Origin: Epiperipatus broadwayi
Taxonomy: Eukaryota; Onychophora; Udeonychophora; Euonychophora; Peripatidae
NCBI GenBank assembly: GCA_028023455.1
Contig: JAQFVV010000181.1
Coordinates: forward strand, 1,928,001 to 1,992,000
DNA: 64,000 bases
Direction of reading: 5' to 3'
Shown: positions 48,201-60,689 of the stretch, piece by piece
Layout of the letters: each line of letters opens with the position of its first letter
Position numbering within the stretch: the stretch's first letter is position 1
The notes under the pieces: model-generated
Told to the model about the DNA's origin: nothing
Databases searched by the model: none
The model's input: only the letters and a program-made list of their open reading frames with translations
Program-made: the position numbers and the translations under genes

Positions 48201-48327
48201 CTTATTGTTACTACTTAAAAATTAATATTTTTAAAAATATTTTTAAAAGTTGTCAATAGCATATGGATTTTTAATAGATACATGAGAAATATATTGATGA
48301 GTAAGAGAGATATATTGTTGAATTTTC
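45231..48327. other. AT-rich DNA, no gene seen
   Basis: The 120-codon plus frame 46714-47076 and the 76-codon minus frame 45740-45970 carry no recognisable motifs. The first is pure low-complexity Ile/Lys/Phe/Tyr coding. No structural RNA or terminal repeats were found. Confidence 0.5.
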
Positions 48328-48528
48328 TAAAGACATTAATTATAGGGGATTTGAACCCAGACGTTCAAACTAGCTATCCAACTATCCCATATAACCGATA
48401 TATGTGTATCAATTGTATGAGATTGATAGCTGAAGCTAACTTGAAACTCTGAGTTCAAATCCCCTATAATTATATTTAAACTCCAGGGATATAAAATATA
48501 CCTGTATTTAAATATTAAAGACATTAAT
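48328..48528. mobile_element. 175 bp inverted tRNA-like insertion with 13 bp target duplication
   Basis: The direct repeat TAAAGACATTAAT flanks it (48328-48340 and 48516-48528). Inside, TATAGGGGATTTGAACCCAG (48341) and CTGAGTTCAAATCCCCTATA (about 48449-48468) are inverted copies, each a tRNA T-arm with a B-box-like core (GGTTCAAATCC). The arms continue imperfectly for about 70 bp each. On the minus strand GGGATAGTTGGATAGCTAG before one T-arm resembles a tRNA D-loop. It looks like a retroposed inverted dimer of tRNA-derived sequence. A non-repeated ~45 bp tail (to 48515) follows. Confidence 0.78.
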
Positions 48529-48699
48529 GTAAGAAGTATAGGGTATCAATAGTGCTAAATTAATTCTTTATACTTACATATGAACTTTAAAATGCAAACT
48601 GTCATTTATAATTTTTCCTTACAGTAAGATTTAATTCTTAAATTAATTCAGAAACTTAATGCACTTTTCTAAAATTTTATTTTTATGAATCCTAGTATT

Positions 48700-48796
48700 T
48701 TTGACTAATTTACCATCAGAAAAAAACTTTTAAAAAAAAATTAATACACTAAAATAAAAATTTTCTGATGATTGCAAATTAGTCAAAATTATCATG
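48700..48796. repeat. small foldback, ~28 bp arms
   Basis: TTTGACTAATTTACCATCAG (48702) and CTGATGATTGCAAATTAGTC (48765) are near reverse complements, separated by an A-rich spacer. This is probably a MITE remnant. Confidence 0.7.
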
Positions 48797-48944
48797 CGAT
48801 ATAAAAATAAAGATTGTTTAGTGAAGTGAGCCACTTTCTACAGCAGTTTGATTATGTAATAAAATATTATCCATGACATTCTTAGCAGAAATCTGATTAA
48901 GCATCTAAATCAAGGTATGGATACAGAGGATCTGTTTTTTTACC

Positions 48945-50090
48945 GTAATCATGTTGGCTGTGGATGATTCTGTCGAAATATATTTGAAAAATTTGATCAA
49001 TCTACAATCGCAGGATTCTAAATTAAGAGATGTAATTTTTTGCTTAACTGATAAATCAATGTCAATAGGGATTACTGTTTCAGATGTTGATGGAAAATTA
49101 CTATGCTATAGGTTGAATCATGGAAAGGCATTATCCCTTGTCTGAGTAAAAGGTTAATTTCTATATACACTGTATGGTTATTATGGTCCTAGAAAAGGAG
49201 AGTATTTAGGGCATAGACTGTTCTACTGACTTAGGATATACCAGACTGATTTTAATCATGTGAGGTATGTTTGAGGACTAAATTCTATGCAGGGAAGTGA
49301 TTACCTATTTTACCCAAGTTATCTAATGAGTTTTTAACCTACAATTTTTATCAGTCCTTACGATTGTATCATAAATACAAATTTGTGCTGATCACTCACT
49401 TGTGACTTATTTTCAAAGAACATCTCATAGCCAGTAAAGACCGCTGCTAATGGTGTTATCAAGGTATTGAGATTTTTTACAATTCTTATTGATCAAAAAA
49501 TTCAAATCCATCCTGATGGATCATGCAACTTCATTTCTATCATCAGAGTAGAAGAGTAGGTTGAAACCCCAGAGTGTTAGACATATTCTAATCTCCATAC
49601 AAAACCTGCAATCCAACCCTGTGAGAGAGTGATAAGAATGTTGACCTGACTATTTAGTGTTTATCTTGAGAGGAACTATTATAATTGGGTGAATCGGCCA
49701 AAGCAAGTTTTGATATATATTTATATGATGTGAGTTCAACAGTTTCACCCTGGTGTGCCTCACTTTGGTCATGAGGAGCCACTACTAATTAAAAATCCTT
49801 TACCTATTATTCCATAGTAAAGGCTAAAGAAATTATGGTGAGAATAGGTGACAGATGGAGTTTTACAGGGGCCACAATGTCTCAGTCAGTTTGAAGTTGG
49901 AAATTTAGTATCGATTAGAATCTCCTCTCCCCAGATTAGCCACCTACAGGAACATCACTTTAAAATGTTTTTCAATATATATGAAGGATCTTACAGGATT
50001 AAAAAAGGGTTTGGTTTGCATGCTTATATGATTGGTATATCAGATGGGCTAAATGAAACTTACAATGCCTGAAGCCTCAAGCCAATGTAT
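48945..50090 (+). pseudogene. second LTR-retrotransposon integrase relic
   Basis: A frame at 48951-49145 (QSQDSKLRDVIFCL ... DGKLLCYRL) resembles the linker before an integrase, where a substrate-like DG-LY phrase precedes the zinc-binding part. YYGPRKGEYLGHRLFY near 49180 recalls the H-G---T---- / Y-W zinc-binding region. Later text includes FSKNIS with PVKTAANGVIKVLRFF (49420-49480) and HPDGSCNFIS (49515), resembling the catalytic core up to the D-G-Q/C-FIS block, then a WVNRPKQV segment. The tail frame 49848-50072 has LVSIRISSPQISHL and IYEGSYRIKKGFGLHAYMI, the usual C-terminal YEGPY-I---G--AY block of Ty3/gypsy integrases. Many stops break it. It differs from the 24.6-28 kb copy, so a second family is present. 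Confidence 0.72.
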
Positions 50091-51690
50091 CATGAACAGC
50101 CATATTGCTTTTACCCAGACCTGTCTTTACCATCTTTCCATCCTTGTAGATTGTGTGCCAATATTCTTGAAAGATGCCTAGGTAACTCTATATGCTTAAA
50201 CATTGCTCTGTATTTAAAATGATTTTTTTTTTATTTCCTCACAAGAGGATTACAAAGGTTAGCTCTGTGGATGCCAGTTGGCATCATGCTATACTTTGAA
50301 AAGAGATTTTTTAATATGAATTTTGAGTAACCAATAGGGATGAATCCATTTATATCAACACATTATTATACTGATTTTCTTTTGAGTTGTTATTGTTTGA
50401 ATGGATTTAATTAAATTTTGGTTGTTACCATTGAAAGATCAGATGTGAAAAGGTATATTGCTGTTTTGTTAAGGAGTTGTTTCATTTCCCAATGTTATTG
50501 AAGACAATATATGAGAATTTTTTTGTGTGTTAGCTGGGGAAATTTGAAATGGTTGGAAAGGTCAGTCTTTACAATATTTATAATATCATTTATGTTTTTT
50601 AAAAATATATATATATTTTCTCTTTTTTTCAATTGTGTTACATTTGGAGTATTTATGAAGGAAGGGTAGTGAATGTTTATGTTATTTTAATATACCCATT
50701 TTGTTTAATGAAACTAGTAATTCCAGAAAGCATCATATTTTTTTAAAACTTAGAATGGAAAATTGTTGCAGTTTTTTGTTTCCTTTATTTTTTATCTTCA
50801 TGTGATTTCAATATGTGTATTTTTGTAAAATTTTAACCAATTTATACTTTTATTCACACATTAATGTGTGAAAATTATTTGTCTATTATATTTGATAATA
50901 TCTTAGCTTCTGTATTTGTTATTCTTAGTTATGAAAGATGGCAATAGTGATGATGATACATGGAGTAAGTAAAAGGACTATATGAATCACATTAAAAATA
51001 TTAATGATCATAATGTGTCAGAAAAAAGGTGCAAAATTACAGCTTGTTTATTAAAAGAAAAAAGTTTGTAAATTCCCAGTAAATCTCTCTTTCTTTATAT
51101 ATCATAAACTGTCATATTTACATGTAAAGCATTTATATATCTATGTATTTTTCTTTGTAAAGTATTAGGATTACTTTTGGAAAATTGATAGCTATGTAAA
51201 CAATCTAAAATTTCTCTCTGTTTTTCATCTGAAGGAATTACAAAACATTATTTAGAGTTGGTATTACCAAGGAATCACTGGGCAGAGAGAAGATCATTAT
51301 CTGATAAATTTGGGACCTCCCATCTTGATCATGTCCAATCAATCACCATCAGGAAGCAAGAGAACATTGTCATAGGGCATGAAAGAAATACTTAAAAGAG
51401 AATAGCCTATTCGTGTCCCAAAATTAATTTGAGAAAATGTATGAAGTCTTCTGATGTCACATTTATCTTGGGTTAATCAATAGGAGGATGCTTCAAGAAA
51501 ATCAATTTTAAATTGCTGCAAAGTTTGTGGATTTGCCACCATGATCTATTAGCCTGTTGACTGGACATGATTAGAGATGGATATTGATGGCATAATGGCT
51601 ATTAATCTTCAAAAGGAAGTCTATTAAAAAAAGCGATGTTAAATGGTAATTTGTTTGCTTATTCGTAATTTTTTCTAATTGCATATATTT
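50091..51690. other. AT-rich DNA, no assignable gene
   Basis: The 51240-51650 part is less AT-biased (TCATGTCCAATCAATCACCA, CAGGAAGCAAGAGAACATTG) and may be a further decayed element, perhaps the 5' part of the following PLE. No motif could be assigned. The rest is AT-rich. Confidence 0.4.
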
Positions 51691-51699
51691 TCATTTTTA

Positions 51700-52760
51700 A
51701 AACTTTTTTATTTTGATAAAACAAATAGTATACTACTTGTTATTTATCTTTTTTTTAGTTTGGTACATTTTGAAAAATGGATTATACCAAAATTTCAAGA
51801 ACTGACACCTGGAATAGTTTATTGCAGATACATAGATGATATTTTCATTGCTGCACCTAAACTAATCATAACAGCCATCCAAAATGAACTGCAAGCACAT
51901 ACCAACCTAATATTTAATTGCACAGATGAGAATGAATTAAACAGAATTAATTATCTGGATTTAATAATGGAGAGGATGCCCATAGGTCTTAATTACAGTA
52001 TGAAAGTCAAACCATTACACATTAGAGGGTATATCTATACCAAATCTAAAATTCCAAGAGCCCACAAATTATCAGGGCTGTCCGTCTTTTTATTCTGGAA
52101 TTATCATTTGTGCAAATATGAAGAAGAAATATCAACCAGTATATTAATGATCTAATAAAAGTTGGTTATGATTACATAATCATCAATAAAAGAATCAGAA
52201 CATTCTATGAAAATATAAGCAGATCAAACAAATAGATTTTTGAACCCCTCCCAACTCCAATAGAATGATTAACAATTACAAGGACAAGATAGACCCACAA
52301 ACAACATCACATGTAGTATTTAGGATGACAGGCCCTCAGGAAAACTGTAGATCTATATAGAATTGCTTAACACAAATAATTTTACAAAAGGGTGTTGAGC
52401 AGGAATGAAGGTAGCTCAGTGTTCATGGACCACCAAAAGGTGGGATAATTATGAATTTGAACCTGCACGTGCTACAATAATTTCTACTGAAAAGAATATC
52501 AAGAGGAAAATTAGGGAGGCATGGTTTATAGTAAGAGATATAAATGCAATAAACAGAAAAGATACATGCTTTTCTATTTCAAAAAGATGGTCTATCTGAA
52601 TGAACTTGCATAGATTTGCATAAATTATTATAGTTGAAGGCTATGAATATGGAGAAAGAATTTCTGATAGTGCTTATCCATGAGGAATAATTAATTCAAC
52701 TAAAGAATTTTAATTTCACTATATACGTCAAGCATACTAACTTTTACATAAGGTATAATT
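51700..52760 (+). pseudogene. Penelope-like element relic (RT palm and C-terminus)
   Basis: The frame 51679-52155 contains FEKWIIPKFQELTPGIVYCR followed by YIDDIF, the catalytic aspartate pair of the reverse transcriptase. Downstream are NELQAHTNLIFNC and NRINYLDL, the F--E-----L-FLD-type block that follows the YVDD box in PLEs. After a series of stops, the GIY-YIG part is nearly unreadable, but the C-terminus is clear at 52480-52600 (NIKRKIREAWFIVRDINAIN). The 3' text GGCTATGAATATGGAGA at 52637 matches the 45.1 kb PLE copy, marking both as one family. The upstream RT fingers are missing. Inactive. Confidence 0.83.
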
Positions 52761-54800
52761 ATTTTTGTGAAAATCATATATATATATATTGTAGCCCTTG
52801 GATTTGTCCAAGGCTCCATTTTTTAAGTTAGCTATGAAAGAGAAGGTTCTATCCAAATTTTCCTCATAATATATGTATTTTTTTTTTGTGTGTAATAAGA
52901 AAATTTAAGCCAAGACAGAGTTTGAACCCATATTTATAAGGTTTCATATTTTGACTAATGACAATCTAAAATTTATTTTAATTTTTATAACCAGAGGATT
53001 ATTTTATTTTAATTTATAGTTAAATTGATATTAAAAAATATTAGAAAAGCAGGATTTATATATTTTTTAGGTTAACTGAGAAGAGGAAATGTGTACTATT
53101 GAAAACTACATTAGGATGTATGATGAATATCATTATTTTAACTAGGTTAGAAATAAATAAATTATGAAGTAAATAAATAATAATATAGATAGAATAGTTG
53201 TAATAGATAAAGATTAAGGCATTAAAAATCTAAATTTAAAGAAAAGTATATACTTCGTGTTATATATAATTTAATTGTAGATCTTGATGGTAAATGTAAA
53301 ATTAATAATCATTTCTTACATGAGTAAACAATTTTAAATAAGAAATTAAAATCTTTTAAATAAGTTTAATATTAGCAGTCAAATTTAATGTAAGTCTGGT
53401 TTGAAAACTCAATATATTTGTTTCACTATTAAAGGGAAAAGTAAGATTATTTTTGTGTATTATTTTACTCAGTTAATTATCATTTCTTAAAATACACAGA
53501 CCTACTAAGAATTTAAAGGGACCATTAATTTACCATTAACGTGAATGGTCAATTCTGTCTGTAAAGTGTAAAAAATTAATTGGAATTAAATGTTAGATTG
53601 TAAAATTAATCTGTCTATTTACTTAAATTTACTGTTTTTCTAAGGGAACAGGTTAGATTTAATTGAGAGGGGTGGAAATGTCAATTAATTACAGAGATAA
53701 AGGACTCTATAAACGGTTAAAAGAAAAAAAGGGGACTGCTTGTATTTTTAAAACTTATCTGTTGCAGTTTTCTTGATTGACTAAAAGAAAACTGTGTTAT
53801 AAAATTGAAAATCATATTTATTATACTTTATCTCTTCAGAATAATTCGACTAAATATAACAATGTATAGTGAGTAAATTTTAAGGGGGCACACACTTGGA
53901 ACCTTCCAGAAGTTGACTATTCAACAGATGAATAAAAATTTAAATCGAGAAGTTAAAACTGAGTTTGATAGGTTTATATATGCAAATAGTAAATTTAAGA
54001 CTAAATTTAAGCATATAAAGCAATTAAATCTACGAATGAAGTAAAAGTGGAAAGGACAACAAAAACAGACTGAATGAAAGTTAAATGAAGCTTTTAACTG
54101 AAACTGCAGAAAATTACAATTTAAAGGTAATCTACTTAGATATGGAAAGAGGAACCATTCAGCAAAGAAACTGTATATATGAGGAAAAGGAACGAATATC
54201 AAAAGAACTTTTATAACAAGGACTTTATATGCCATAAACGGTCAAGAAAAAAGGAAAAAGGAGAAACAGGAACCTGGAAGAACATGCTAAAAATGTATAA
54301 GTATAATTTTATTATTATTATTAGACTTGGTGAGGACATTTAATATATATGAAAGGAAAATTTTGTGTATAATTTCCTTAAATTATGTAACACTATGATT
54401 ATTTGGGGGTAGAAATGTTTTCATAGATTTATATATGTTTATTTAGAGTTATTGGGTTATTTGGGGTAAAATGCTTATTTAAAGCTTTACAAACATTTTT
54501 CCCCCAATTTAAAAAAACATAAGGATAGGGTTATAGCATCAGAGTTATATCGAAGATTAGATTATAAAGAAGGTTTATGAGTACATCATTTTTATTTTAT
54601 AAAAGGCGGAAATAGTTTGAGAATTTTGTGAATTCTATGCTTATTATTATTATTGTTATCATAGATTTAAGGCGAAACGATTTAGTGGAAATTATGGGCT
54701 CATGTTCCAGTATACTATTTGCAGAATATTAAAGTTGGAAAGTTTTACTTGTATAATTTGATGTTTCGACTGTGTGGTGTGTGGATAGACAAAGACCCAA
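52761..54800. other. AT-rich DNA, purine-rich stretch, no assignable gene
   Basis: Plus-strand text at 53930-54290 is purine-rich and reads in part like lysine- and arginine-rich protein (KFKTKFKHIKQLNLRMK), but stops break it and no family is recognised. The minus frame 53921-54235 is its shadow. Otherwise AT-rich. Confidence 0.35.
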
Positions 54801-56830
54801 TTAGTGAAGTTTAACTCACTGAGATATCTATATTCAGAAAGTATTTGAACGTGTAGTTTTCCCCTTAGAGCCTCGTGTTTTTTTGATGGAGGGTATTGGA
54901 CCTTTTTAAGACTAGCGTAAAAATGCTACTTATAGTGAAAGTTTTTATTGGTCGCCTTTTTGATTCCTTAGTGTTGAGGTGGTGTTTTGTATTGATAAAA
55001 CCCTGCAGGTATACGGGTATTTGAATATTTTTAAGATTGATTAGACAAAAATAGTTTGTTAGGGTTAAATAAAACTACGAAGATGGGCTAGCAATATATA
55101 TATTTATATTTATGGAATGAGGTTATTTGTTATAAGACGATGGGAGAGTGCTGCTTTGCACTTATTATATATGTTGTAAAGATTGGCCAAAGATTAAAGG
55201 AGAGATACGATTGCAAGAGATATACTTTAGATAGAATTTATTAAAAAAAAAATATATTTCTAAAATATAGTGTAAAAGGGAAACACGAAAACGGGAAGAA
55301 ATATTTACTATATTTAAGGAAAAAGAAGTAGATATAAGAAGATTTTTTTTTGTATTGATTGATATAGTTTGCAAATAAATTGTTATGTTTTAATAAAATG
55401 GGCTCCTTTTGGTATATTATCTAGATTTTCCAATCCAACATACCATACATATTAGTAATATTTAAATTATCATGCGTAATTATATTTAGTAAATTATTTA
55501 AAGGTAATTAAATGCAAAAATTACCAAAAATTTAGTATTGTTTAAATATAAACGAGAATAGAGAGATTGAGGATAGGGTGCAGGGGGGGAAACCTCCCCG
55601 TTGTATTCAAACCTCGGTTTTATTTATATGGTGTTATTATAATTGCGACTTTTTATGATGTTTTATATTATGCTTAAATTTCCGCTTTAATGTAAATTGA
55701 TATTAGTTGCATTAAAGACAACCGAGACACCTTGGAGGCGCAAGAGGGAGTTTATCACCAATAACTGCGCTTCGTTTCACCCTATTTCAAAACCGAGGAA
55801 TGGAAGAGGAGCTGCAGGTAGAATTTAATGATAAATAAATAATAGGTATGAATAGGACGGAAATTGATGAAGGGATGGTCAGGAAGGGGAGAGAATATAG
55901 AACTTTATTAGTAAATTTTGTAGCTTCATGGTGAAGGATTGCGATAGCGATTCTTAAAGTTAATTTGTCAATTTAGTTCCGGTTCTCTAAATTAATTATG
56001 TATTAACCCTTCATGAATATTATACTAAGAGTATTGTATTGAGTTTCACCTCAATTATTGGGCTGCATGGCTGGCATAACTTATAATTCTGTTCATCACA
56101 TCTCAGTAGGCCTCAGATGTGTCACTGGGAGGAGACATCGACCCTTAAAGTTGTATGGCTGCATTACTGCAAGAAGTATGTTGAATATATTATACCATAA
56201 CGGATGGGACATTGAATAAATGGTTATAATAGTTTATTAGCTAAACTACCATAAAAAGAATGGAGCCCCAGTGGTGTTGAATCATGGGATGAGATGAGGC
56301 AAAGTTGATTAATAGTTTATATAGTTACAAATAAAGAACTTATTGTTTAAATGTTTTATATAGTTACATGGTGTAACGCGGTCGCACGAGGGGTTATTTA
56401 TTGTATGAAATATATAGCTGTGCACTATATTGGAAAAGATTAGATAAACTAACTTGAAAGTTTAACTATACTTGTATACCAGAATTAAGATGCTGCATAT
56501 TTAGTACTTGGGCAGTCGTATTTATATTTAAGAAATTTATATTTTTTTAGTTAGAAAACTGATTCTTTAATTTTGTTAGTTGAAAGGCTACAACGTGGAG
56601 TAAAACATCGACCCCTAGCCCAAAACTTACCGTTAACAAGAGGTTGGAAAAACTGTTTAATGTCGTTCATAATCGTTGTTAGATAATGACCAGGTATGTT
56701 CATAAGAGAAATTATCCAGCGTTTGATCCAATGTACTCTGTATGTAGGTTTATCTGGGTTCAAACTTTATTTATCATAAACTTATAATTTTATATTATAA
56801 ATATTACATGAATGGACTGGCCGCTACGCA
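54800..56830. other. GC-richer unassigned block, probably an old element
   Basis: Composition is less AT-biased, with patches such as CCTTGGAGGCGCAAGAGGGA (55731), TGTGTCACTGGGAGGAGACA (56127) and TGTAACGCGGTCGCACGAGG (56372). The last starts with TGTAACG like the 14.3 kb LTR candidate. CCTCGGTTTT (55612) and AAAACCGAGG (55790) form a spaced inverted repeat, and ACATCGACCC occurs twice (56145, 56606). No paired termini, target duplication or recognisable protein was found. The minus frame 56551-56763 is unassigned. Confidence 0.35.
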
Positions 56831-57740
56831 GACACGGGAATACCATCAATACAAAACTATCAACAATACCCATGAACAGACCAACCTATGCAATGCATAA
56901 CATGCTCACATTTCCAGATCATGGCCCACCTTTACTGCTAGATTCAAACCCTACTACCCCAGCACTTTATTTGTTTTGAGATAAATCTCAGGTGCCAGCT
57001 AGTTATGAGAACTTACATGTTTGGACAGTAGGCTCATAATCCAGTGCTCAAAATATCCCATGACTAGCTCAATCTAAAGTAATATAATAACAAATTATTG
57101 CTTTAATTAGTGGTAAAGAATTGACTGACAAAATTCAGCTTAAAGATAATTCATTTGACTAACAAAATATAATTGTAACTCTTTTATAGAAACTTAATTA
57201 AATGAAACAATGGCTTATTACCACCTCAAACACACATATTTTAGTAAGATAAACAATATAATATAAACAAAAAATATTAAATACGAAGTACTTAAAATAC
57301 ATGAAATCAATATGAAATGTACTAAAGCATTCACATACACGGCACTTCTAAACATGCACATCACTAGTTCTTTATGCATATGTAGGGTTCATTATTATTT
57401 GACTCTGGGAGGCTTCAAATTATTGCAATGGCTACTTTACTTAGATATGGAAATAAAAAAAATGTTATTTATTACCTAGGATTTTAAAATGTGGATACTT
57501 GTTGCTGTTTGCTGCTTCAAATGAAACTCTTCCCAACCAGTTGTGTTTGAAGCCCTGTGGAGGTTTTTATGCTTATTATTTCTGTGGTACTATTCTTAGA
57601 TACAGATAGACATCGGGCAGCTTCAGATTGTTATGCAGGCATCACTTTTACCGGGCAAATTGCTGATCTTCCATTAGACTAAGGGCTGGAGCAAGATCGT
57701 ATATTTGCAATGATGATTAACAATGCATGTTTGATTCTTG
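56831..57740. other. mixed-composition DNA, no gene seen
   Basis: Patches near 56820-57060 and 57560-57720 are less AT-biased and may continue an old element, but no terminal repeats or protein motifs were found. Confidence 0.35.
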
Positions 57741-57744
57741 ATAC

Positions 57745-58045
57745 ATAATAGACTGATCTGATTAATTGACTGCACTGAACTGCAATCTGAACTGATTAAT
57801 TGACTGAACTAAAGTGACTGTCCTGTCCGATAAAAAACTGGACTATTTATTAGGATATCCTGTTGTCATTTTGTGTCCTTCAGCTATATTTGTTGTTGAA
57901 ATTTCTTAAATAAGCTTTTAATCCTGTTGTTGGAGATATTTTAATTAGTGGCTATTGCAAACTTGTTGTTTCATGGATTTTGTTTAACTTACTAGCCATC
58001 GCAAATTTGTTGTTCTTAATTCATAGCCATTGCAAATTATGTTAC
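57745..58045. repeat. two small degenerate tandem repeats
   Basis: CTGAT(C)TGATTAATTGACTG followed by CACTGAACTG recurs at 57753 and 57793. A second set, A(G)CCAT(T/C)GCAAA with TTGTTGTT, recurs near 57950, 57995 and 58023. Copies are diverged. Confidence 0.65.
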
Positions 58046-60689
58046 AATATTTTTACTTTCTTATATCATTTTACCAACATGCACACATTTCTTATACTTA
58101 AAACTAATTCATCATTTACGCATTTATATATTTTTTTCGAATAATGGTAAAAGACCTTTTTTCTTTAAATCAAACGAAAAGAGAGAGATATTTTTATTTC
58201 ATGTAAAGATTTATATTTTAAGTTTTTATTTTTTATTTTGAGTTATATTTTCTGCCCCTTCCAATTAATTAACTGTAACTTTTATTTCAAACTACTAATA
58301 ATAGAGAGAAAACCAAAACTCTTTAGACATTTAGTTTTAACGTTTCTAAAGCAAAATGCATTTTGTTTAATAAAAAAAAAACTCTTTACATTTTTTTTAC
58401 AAATAACTATTGAAACCTTCGCATTATTTATGATAATTTTATTTTAATAATTTTCAGACAAAAATTAATATATGTACAGATAAGATATCAGTACAATATA
58501 TATATAGATAAATTATTGTTTTTGGGAAAAAACTGTGTATTATTTTGCATAACAATTCGATATTTCGATGGACTAGCAACAGCCATTATCAAGATTAACT
58601 TTTGAAAGAAAAATTGTTAGATCTCAAACAATAACGTGACTCATATTCCTATGAGATAAAATGATGAATTAACAATATTATTAATTTAAAATTCATTTGC
58701 TTATGTGGATTTTAACATTATAATAGTTTATTTACAATATATCATTAACAAAATAAATCTAATATAGCACTATATCTCACAAATACTGAAACTGTCAGAG
58801 ATGTTTGATAAGGTGATTAATTACATTGATGTTTAGAAATTGGAAAGCTTCGAGAAATGAAGCCAATATAGTAAGTAGAATTAGTTAAATTGTGCCCTGT
58901 ATTACATCATAGTTAGCCAAGTTTATAAGACAAAAGTATAGAAAACAAGTTAATAAAATAAAAATAAACTTTAGGCAATTTAATAAATAAAATGTATATA
59001 ACATAAGTTGACAACATAGCATTGAAATGTATGTAGGCAATAAAGATGATACTACATAAAATAAATAATAAGCATCCAAAATGTAGAAATAGAGCTGGGA
59101 AGAAGGAGATTATTGGTGTATGCACTACCATTATGATAAGTATTAAAAATAAAATGATTATCTGAAGAAAAAGGATGCCAATTTTATCAATTCATGCTAA
59201 AAGTAATAAAGAAATGATAATAAAAATATCCTGCGAATGAGAAATGGTCAGAGTCCTATGGATGAGCATAAAGAAAATAAAGAAATCTCAATTCATGATT
59301 AAAAAAAATCCATAAAACAGTACAAACATATTTTCAGCGACATAACTCGATCATAGCATTAAAATGTACAATATTAGTAAGATTATGAAGAGAATTCAGC
59401 AGCCTAAAATAGCAGCATCTGAAGGGATAAATACTTCTCTATTGTACAGTAGATAACTTAATCATCCATGGTTTGAAAATAACTTTAATGAATGAGATAA
59501 AATTAAAATGACGTACTCAGAAAATGAAGGAAGCAGATATATCTTAGATAACACAAATAATATTGCAGATAAGTGTAGGCATACATTCTTTAAGTAGTTA
59601 CAAGTCTGTACCAGTCATTACATCTTTTAGAAGGTGATAGAGGAAAATCATCTTTAGCACAACAAGGAAATCAAATACAATACAAAGATTATTTCAATCA
59701 TGAAAATAATAAAAAAGAAAAGATCTAAAGATGGGAGAATAAAAAATGGGAAAAATGAGGCGGTTATGATAACCAATTAATATGCTACAGTATGGAAGGT
59801 AAAAAATTTATAGCTTGTCCAATGTATACAGACAATACAATCACATGAGAAGTCAATCCTGGATTTATATAAAATATGATGACAATTATGAAAAATGAAT
59901 AATCAACTAAGCAAATGAAATATAGATTTATAAAAGTGTGAACAAATAAATAAATATAAGGAAGCACTATTTTTTCTTGTTGGTTGGAATACTTGAAGAA
60001 AAAGAAGTGTATAGAGTATGTAGTAATTTTAAAAATCATTAATAAATTGAATATTGTGTAATGTATTAGAAATAGTTGTTGGATGTCATGTTAATCCTTG
60101 ATATTTTAAAAGATATAGAAAAATAAACAGGAGAGTTGCTTATTTTTTGTCAAATTTAGCACTAATAAAAAATTCCTGGACTCACTTCATTTACCATTGA
60201 AGAAATATGGTTAAATCTATAAGTTTAATTTGATCAGTTGAGATATGCTGTTTATATCAAAAGTTCCCCAGTTAGTAGTTACAGTAGGCTATAATTAGTT
60301 TTGCAATGCAAATTTACAATCTTAATATATAAATAAATTTTGGAAAAATAAATACCCTGATATTGTTCCCATGAAATAATTTAATAAATATATAATTAAT
60401 GACTTTATTGCTCAGGAATCCATAAAAAGTTCAAGTGCTGTAAATGGCAATGTTTGGGACCCAATTCATGGATCTTCCAACATCAATGTCTGACACTCTG
60501 CACCAAACAACACAGGGCATAAGATGGCTGATGCTTGCAGAAATGATTGCACTCATATGCTATGTTTTTATTATCAAGTGTGTTATTGTTCAGAGAATGA
60601 ATTAAAAAAATAATAATAATAATAATGATAGTAATAATAACAAGTCAGATGTCACATGACTTATATATAGCTTGCACTTACAAATATGT
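58046..60689. other. AT-rich DNA, no gene seen
   Basis: Several minus-strand hydrophobic frames (58885-59131, 59785-60039) arise from purine-rich plus-strand text. I compared them mentally with mitochondrial membrane proteins and found no convincing match. No RNA gene or terminal repeat was recognised. Confidence 0.45.

Noticed and set aside
53921-54235. 104-codon minus-strand frame
   Set aside because: It is a shadow of a purine-rich plus-strand segment, Phe/Leu/Cys-rich without motifs.
58885-60039. Hydrophobic minus-strand frames suggestive of a nuclear mitochondrial insertion
   Set aside because: I could not match any conserved block of COX, ND, ATP6 or CYTB. The hydrophobicity follows from purine-rich plus-strand text.
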